Assembly: GCA_937929935.1 (NCBI GenBank)
Contig: CALFUL010000008.1
Span: 1 to 64,000 of the forward strand
Direction: 5' to 3'
DNA: 64,000 bases
From: an uncultured Flavobacteriaceae bacterium
Lineage (GTDB): Bacteria > Bacteroidota > Bacteroidia > Flavobacteriales > Flavobacteriaceae
The translations under genes and the position numbers were made by a program. Positions 61,188-64,000 of this stretch are shown here, piece after piece (positions within the stretch are counted from its first letter, which is position 1; each line of letters starts with the position of its first letter). The notes below the pieces were generated by a model. It had not been told where the DNA came from. It was given only the letters and a program-made list of their open reading frames with translations, and ran no database searches.

Positions 61188-61829
61188 TTGAAAAATCTGA
61201 ACTTTGAGACGATATTAAAAGATGCAGAAAAATTCGTTCTGACCAAGGGCGATTCATACATCCGAACTTACCCAGAATTTCTGAAATATTTTGAGAGTCT
61301 TGACCAAATAGAGGAACATCATTTGGTAATTGCAAGTCATTTTGTTTACGGTTGGATGCCGACAATCATTCAATTGAATTTAGAACAAAAAGATAAAGTA
61401 CTGTTCTTATTGAATGCTGTGAAAAATGGACACGTCTTGAACAAATCAGAATTAGAAACTCTAAAGAACTCGATAAATAATTCACTCGTTGGACTTTCAA
61501 AATTATTGCATTTTATCAATCCGAGAGATTATGCGATTTGGGACAGTCGGATATTTAGATACTTGACCGAAAAGAAAAGTAGTTATGGAATTGACAAACC
61601 TGAACACTATCTCGAATATTTAAAAGGACTACGAATTATCTCGGAGCATAAAGATTACGGAAAGTTGCACGACATTATCGCTCGGAATTTTGATTACGAA
61701 ATCCAGCCGAATAGAGCTATCGAAATCACAATGTTCGAGACTGACAGAAATAAACAACATCGGACTGAAAAGTTTGCTGTGAAAACGATAAAAGGAATAG
61801 AAAAAATAACTGTGGGCAACAATGGCTAA
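61188..61829 (+). CDS. unknown protein ending inside site E5 (cassette T)
   Basis: This protein of 213 residues has the segment LHFINPRDYAIWDSRIFRYL (about 105-125), a pattern of helix-rich proteins seen in several uncharacterised families, and no signal peptide. The start is a TTG at 61188, 14 bp after the preceding gene. The reading frame runs through the tag TGTGGGCAAC of the site E5, and its stop codon (TAA, 61827-61829) is made by the GGCTAA of the inner arm. The last five residues are therefore encoded by the recombination site. Confidence 0.6.
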   Translation: MKNLNFETILKDAEKFVLTKGDSYIRTYPEFLKYFESLDQIEEHHLVIASHFVYGWMPTIIQLNLEQKDKVLFLLNAVKNGHVLNKSELETLKNSINNSLVGLSKLLHFINPRDYAIWDSRIFRYLTEKKSSYGIDKPEHYLEYLKGLRIISEHKDYGKLHDIIARNFDYEIQPNRAIEITMFETDRNKQHRTEKFAVKTIKGIEKITVGNNG

Positions 61830-62012
61830 ACGTAATGCGGGCTTGGGGGCTAAACCGAAAGGTGTTTGTATATCTATAAAGACGCTAAATCTTTGGGATT
61901 TAGCTTTGGACAAGAAAAATAAAAACTAAACCAAAAGCTTTAGCTTCGTGCTAAGACGGAAACGAAAAGTTTCCTTGCCTCCGCACTACGCTTAGCCGAA
62001 CCGTTGTACATA
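61811..62012 (+). repeat. E5: attC-like site, long class
   Basis: The outer tag TGTGGGCAAC (61811-61820) is the exact reverse complement of its cassette start GTTGCCCACA at 60928-60937. Inner arms are GGCTAA-A-CGTA-A-TGCGG (61824-61840) and CCGCA-C-TACG-C-TTAGCC (61981-61997). The internal hairpin is GCTAAATC-TTTGG-GATTTAGC (61884-61904). It ends with GTTGTACATA (62003-62012). Much of its length is nearly identical to E2, although the cassettes differ. Confidence 0.9.
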
Positions 62013-62036
62013 ATTATCACAAAAACTAAACTATTA

Positions 62037-62576
62037 ATGAAAAGAGTATCAATTATTTTATTTTTTATTTTGACCGGCTGTAGTGAAACTCCTAAGTGCG
62101 ACAACTCAGAAGGGATAGAAACAGTAATGGAATTATATTACGAACTAAGTATTTGTCATTTAGCTACAGCTAATTATATGAGAGATAATCCTAATTTAGC
62201 TTACTATGCAAATCTTGCCAAAGGTTTGGCTGTATTTTCAGAGGACCTTACAATGGATGATATAATATCTAGTAGCAATGAACCAGACCTTGATGACATA
62301 GATATATATGAAAAAATAAAAGATAGTATCAGTACGGCTTACAAAACAGATAATACTCAATCACAATTTTGGGAAGAGATTAGAATCGCAAAATCAACAA
62401 TATCTCTTAATGAACCAAAATTAATCAACGTGAGACCGCACTCTATAGAAAAGGGTATTCAAAAATGCACTTGTCTTGCCGAGGTTAAGACAAAAACAGC
62501 AGCACCTGAATCCATTGCTTATTCCATCCAAAAAGCTGAAGATGATGTATGGGTTGAACTTGAAATTTTAGAATAA
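62037..62576 (+). CDS. lipoprotein of unknown function (cassette U)
   Basis: The 179-residue lipoprotein has a signal peptide and lipobox (LTGC, cysteine near residue 15) and a mature part with four or more cysteines (CDNSEG, SICHL, KCTC). No family is recognised. The ATG at 62037 is used, 34 bp after the cassette junction; an upstream in-frame TTG lies inside the junction itself. A second gene follows after 5 bp. Confidence 0.6.
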   Translation: MKRVSIILFFILTGCSETPKCDNSEGIETVMELYYELSICHLATANYMRDNPNLAYYANLAKGLAVFSEDLTMDDIISSSNEPDLDDIDIYEKIKDSISTAYKTDNTQSQFWEEIRIAKSTISLNEPKLINVRPHSIEKGIQKCTCLAEVKTKTAAPESIAYSIQKAEDDVWVELEILE

Positions 62577-62581
62577 AACTT

Positions 62582-62854
62582 ATGAATGAGAAAAAAATGT
62601 ATTTATATCGTTTAGCAGATTTTTTATGCAGTAATGGAATGACAATGTCTGGCGAAGAATTAGCAAATCATTTAAACAGAAACAAAATTCTAACTTCATA
62701 CGGAACAAAATTTGTTGGTGGTCAAGGTACTTACAAGCTTATTAGTGAAACATATAAACTATTAAATGAGCGACTTAGTCTGCCAATAGAAGCAGATAAA
62801 ATAGCTAAGGCCTTTGTAACTAACGATGGGAGTTATGCATATAAAAACAAATAA
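62582..62854 (+). CDS. small unknown protein (cassette U)
   Basis: This 90-residue protein contains SGEELANHLNRNKILTSYG, which recalls the 'LNxxGIxTxxG' pattern in the recombinase domain of serine recombinases and related winged-helix proteins. It is too short to be a recombinase. It may bind DNA, but this is a weak inference. It ends one base before the tag of site E6, so the cassette is packed tightly. Confidence 0.55.
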   Translation: MNEKKMYLYRLADFLCSNGMTMSGEELANHLNRNKILTSYGTKFVGGQGTYKLISETYKLLNERLSLPIEADKIAKAFVTNDGSYAYKNK

Positions 62855-62855
62855 C

Positions 62856-63059
62856 TATGTACAACACAGGCTATAGCAAATAGGGCGAAAAGTACTAAAT
62901 TCATTGGCTTGTGCTTATTTGCTAAGTCCGCCAAATCTTTTGGATTTGGCAATTAAAAAATAAAAATAATTACAAAACAAAAAGCTCTGGCTACGTGCTA
63001 AACGGAAAAGAAAGTGTTTGTCCGCTGCCCTACTTGCCATAGCCCAACCGTTGTAATTA
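62856..63059 (+). repeat. E6: attC-like site, long class
   Basis: The outer tag TATGTACAAC (62856-62865) is the exact reverse complement of its cassette start GTTGTACATA at 62003-62012. Inner arms are GGCTAT-A-GCAA-A-TAGGGC (62869-62886) and GCCCTA-C-TTGC-C-ATAGCC (63027-63044). The internal hairpin is GCCAAATC-TTTTG-GATTTGGC (62930-62950). It ends with GTTGTAATTA (63050-63059). Confidence 0.88.
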
Positions 63060-63350
63060 ATGGTAAAAAAACATTTTGGTTGTATAAAATATTCCGCATT
63101 TGATTCTTAAAAAGAATGAATTTTAACGTGAAAAATCTCAATTAATTTACAAATCTGTTCGCAATCAAAATGCAAATGGACACACTCTTGCCTAATCGTT
63201 GCGCAGATGGAATTCTTAGCTAGTTTGCGCAAATGGACCTTACTCAAACGCAACTGTTATGTTGATGGACTTTTTAATTTGTTTATGAATACAACCAATC
63301 TGAACGAACTAATTACGCAAGCAAAACGTGCTAATCAGAACGGAAACCAC
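63050..63350 (+). other. cassette V: no convincing gene
   Basis: Between the junction at 63050 and the site at 63351 there are only very short frames. The longest plausible one is 63285-63353 (22 residues beginning MNTTNLNEL), whose stop codon TAA is the first three bases of the tag. Short words such as TTGCGCAGATGG and TTTGCGCAAATGG are repeated at 63200-63236. The cassette may carry an RNA, a promoter, or a decayed gene. Confidence 0.55.
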
Positions 63351-63550
63351 TAATTACAACAATGGCTATAATTAATGCGGGCTAAGGTTTTAAAGCCAAG
63401 TTCTGTGTATATTTATAATGTCGCTAAATCTTTGGGATTTAGCTTTGGACAAAAAAAGAAAAAGCGAAACCCAAAAATTTTGCTTAGTGCGAGACAGGAA
63501 ATCCGCTGGATTTCCGCCCCGCACTAATCATAGCCTAGACGTTAGGCAAC
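63351..63550 (+). repeat. E7: attC-like site, long class
   Basis: The outer tag TAATTACAAC (63351-63360) is the exact reverse complement of its cassette start GTTGTAATTA at 63050-63059. Inner arms are GGCTAT-A-ATTA-A-TGCGGG (63364-63381) and CCCGCA-C-TAAT-C-ATAGCC (63518-63535). Internal hairpins are GCTAAATC-TTTGG-GATTTAGC (63423-63443) and GGAAATCC-GCT-GGATTTCC. It ends with GTTAGGCAAC (63541-63550), the start of cassette W; a frame crossing the site is not a gene. Confidence 0.88.
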
Positions 63551-63583
63551 ATTTGCACAAAACAAACTTTTTACTTACCTTTA

Positions 63584-63596
63584 ACGTTAGTAACGT
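63584..63596 (+). promoter_or_regulatory. palindromic operator before HigBA
   Basis: ACGTTA-G-TAACGT is a perfect 6-1-6 palindrome 11 bp before the toxin start codon. It is the likely binding site of the HigA-type antitoxin for autoregulation. Confidence 0.6.
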
Positions 63597-63607
63597 AAAA
63601 CAAAGGT

Positions 63608-63889
63608 ATGATTATTTCATTTGGCTCGAAAGAAACCGAAATGATTTGGAACGGTATTCGAGTTAAAAAACTGCCGATTGAAATTCAGAACGTTGGACGT
63701 CGGAAATTGAGAATGCTAAACAACTCACAGGACATTAAGGACTTGCGAGTTCCGCCATCAAACCGACTTGAAAAACTCTCTGGAAATCTAAAGGACTTTT
63801 ACAGTATTCGGGTTAACAAACAATGGCGAATCATTTTTAAATGGAATAACGGAAACGCAAGCGAAGTGGAAATAATCGACTATCATTAA
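63608..63889 (+). CDS. higB: HigB-type toxin (cassette W)
   Basis: The 93-residue protein belongs to the HigB/RelE plasmid-maintenance killer family, mRNA interferases that act at the ribosome. The segments VGRRKLRMLNNSQDIKDLRVPPSNRLEKL and YSIRVNKQWRIIFKW with conserved arginines near the C-terminus are typical. The ATG lies 67 bp behind the cassette junction, just after a palindromic operator. The antitoxin gene follows after 11 bp. Confidence 0.88.
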   Translation: MIISFGSKETEMIWNGIRVKKLPIEIQNVGRRKLRMLNNSQDIKDLRVPPSNRLEKLSGNLKDFYSIRVNKQWRIIFKWNNGNASEVEIIDYH

Positions 63890-63900
63890 AAAAGGACAAA

Positions 63901-64000
63901 ATGGAAAAGTTGGCAAATGTACATCCTGGCGAAGTCTTGAATTTGGAATTCCTTGAGCCACTTGAAATTTCGGCTTACCGACTTTCAAAGGACTTGAAAA
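63901..64000 (+). CDS. higA: HigA-type antitoxin, truncated by window end
   Basis: The 33 codons present begin MEKLANVHPGEVLNLEFLEP and continue into the first helix-turn-helix helix (ISAYRLSKDLK). HPGEVL is the hallmark of the HigA family, which neutralises HigB and represses the operon. The gene continues beyond the window, as does the cassette. By the rule of the array, the next site should open with GTTGCCTAAC. Confidence 0.85.
   Translation, partial: MEKLANVHPGEVLNLEFLEPLEISAYRLSKDLK

Larger units (their letters stand above)
54704..64000 (+). mobile_element. integron-like gene-cassette array without visible integrase
   Basis: From about 54.7 kb to the window end, short gene units alternate with structured sites. 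Every unit carries its genes on the plus strand and ends in a site. The first 9-10 bases of each unit (GTT plus variable bases) are the exact reverse complement of the bases that open the site at its end. This is the cassette/attC layout of integrons, where the outer R''/R' boxes of a site belong to one cassette and pair when the cassette is circular. No tyrosine recombinase gene is in the window; left of the array is a pirin gene. It is therefore a cluster of attC-like sites lacking an integrase, or a related system whose recombinase is elsewhere. Confidence 0.8.

Noticed and set aside
54704-63550. The repeated sites as a CRISPR array
   Set aside because: Repeats are 140-204 bp, imperfect, palindromic and separated by genes of varied length; there are no uniform spacers and no cas genes.
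56424-63550. The sites as MITEs or ordinary REP-type repeats
   Set aside because: MITE ends pair across the repeat and are the same in all copies. Here the outer ends differ from copy to copy and match across the gene unit instead, and no target-site duplication is seen.
63418-63666. Frame of 82 codons running through site E7 into the toxin gene
   Set aside because: It follows the site sequence, crosses the cassette junction and overlaps the HigB start; no homologous frame occurs in the other sites.

Overview
The window is AT-rich chromosomal DNA of a marine-type member of the Bacteroidota, most likely the family Flavobacteriaceae. This rests on TAnnTTTG-type promoter elements, many SPI/SPII-exported proteins, a TonB receptor with an N-terminal carboxypeptidase-like domain, a type IX-type C-terminal domain, bacillithiol deacetylase BshB1, a fused CcsBA, and small families typical of that group (DUF6146, DUF6787, DUF2911, TIGR02757). 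Names are from recognition of sequence motifs; no database search was run.

Layout: 130-5603 carries a methyltransferase, ferredoxin, LuxC-like acyl-CoA reductase, serC and a serA-like gene, with a broken four-helix-bundle gene between serC and serA. 5671-12730 holds small envelope proteins, a probable metal-linked TonB receptor set, folE, a LolD-like ATPase and a TIGR02757 gene. 12878-17830 holds a Gfo/Idh/MocA protein, an S10-like peptidase followed by eleven copies of a 7-bp repeat, a nitrilase-family enzyme and an SGNH hydrolase. 17969-19425 is a small accessory island (toxin-antitoxin pair, lipoprotein, decayed cassette-site-like repeats). 19881-26846 (minus strand) is a trans-4-hydroxyproline catabolic cluster; an M28 peptidase diverges from it. 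tRNA-His with a duplicated 3' end lies near 28.9 kb. 29175-46685 is mostly core: histidine kinase, bshB1, transsulfuration enzyme, CcsBA, KdsC-like and Maf-like proteins, PIG-L deacetylase, a 33-residue membrane protein and an SSS symporter. 46978-50957 is a probable light/UV-response operon with two photolyase/cryptochrome proteins behind a palindromic operator. 51082-54640 holds an M20 amidohydrolase, a YhhN-like protein, an acetyltransferase and a pirin.

The most striking region is 54704-64000: an integron-like array of gene cassettes with no integrase in view. Seven structured sites (about 140-204 bp; E1-E7) plus one degenerate site (E0) separate units that all read rightward. Each cassette begins with GTT plus about seven variable bases at the end of one site; the exact reverse complement of those 9-10 bases opens the next site. 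All six complete cassettes from 54836 to 63049 and the gene-poor seventh obey this rule. Inside the sites the inner arms covary, and every site E1-E7 has A opposite C at arm positions 7 and 12, so the bottom strand would fold with G-T wobbles and the top strand with A-C mismatches. This resembles the folded, bottom-strand attC sites of integrons. Cargo: a trypsin-like/TPR protease with a small membrane protein, lipoproteins, a HaeIII-like restriction-modification system with its own regulator, a DUF6155-like protein, two-gene cassettes of unknown function, and a HigBA toxin-antitoxin pair cut by the window end.
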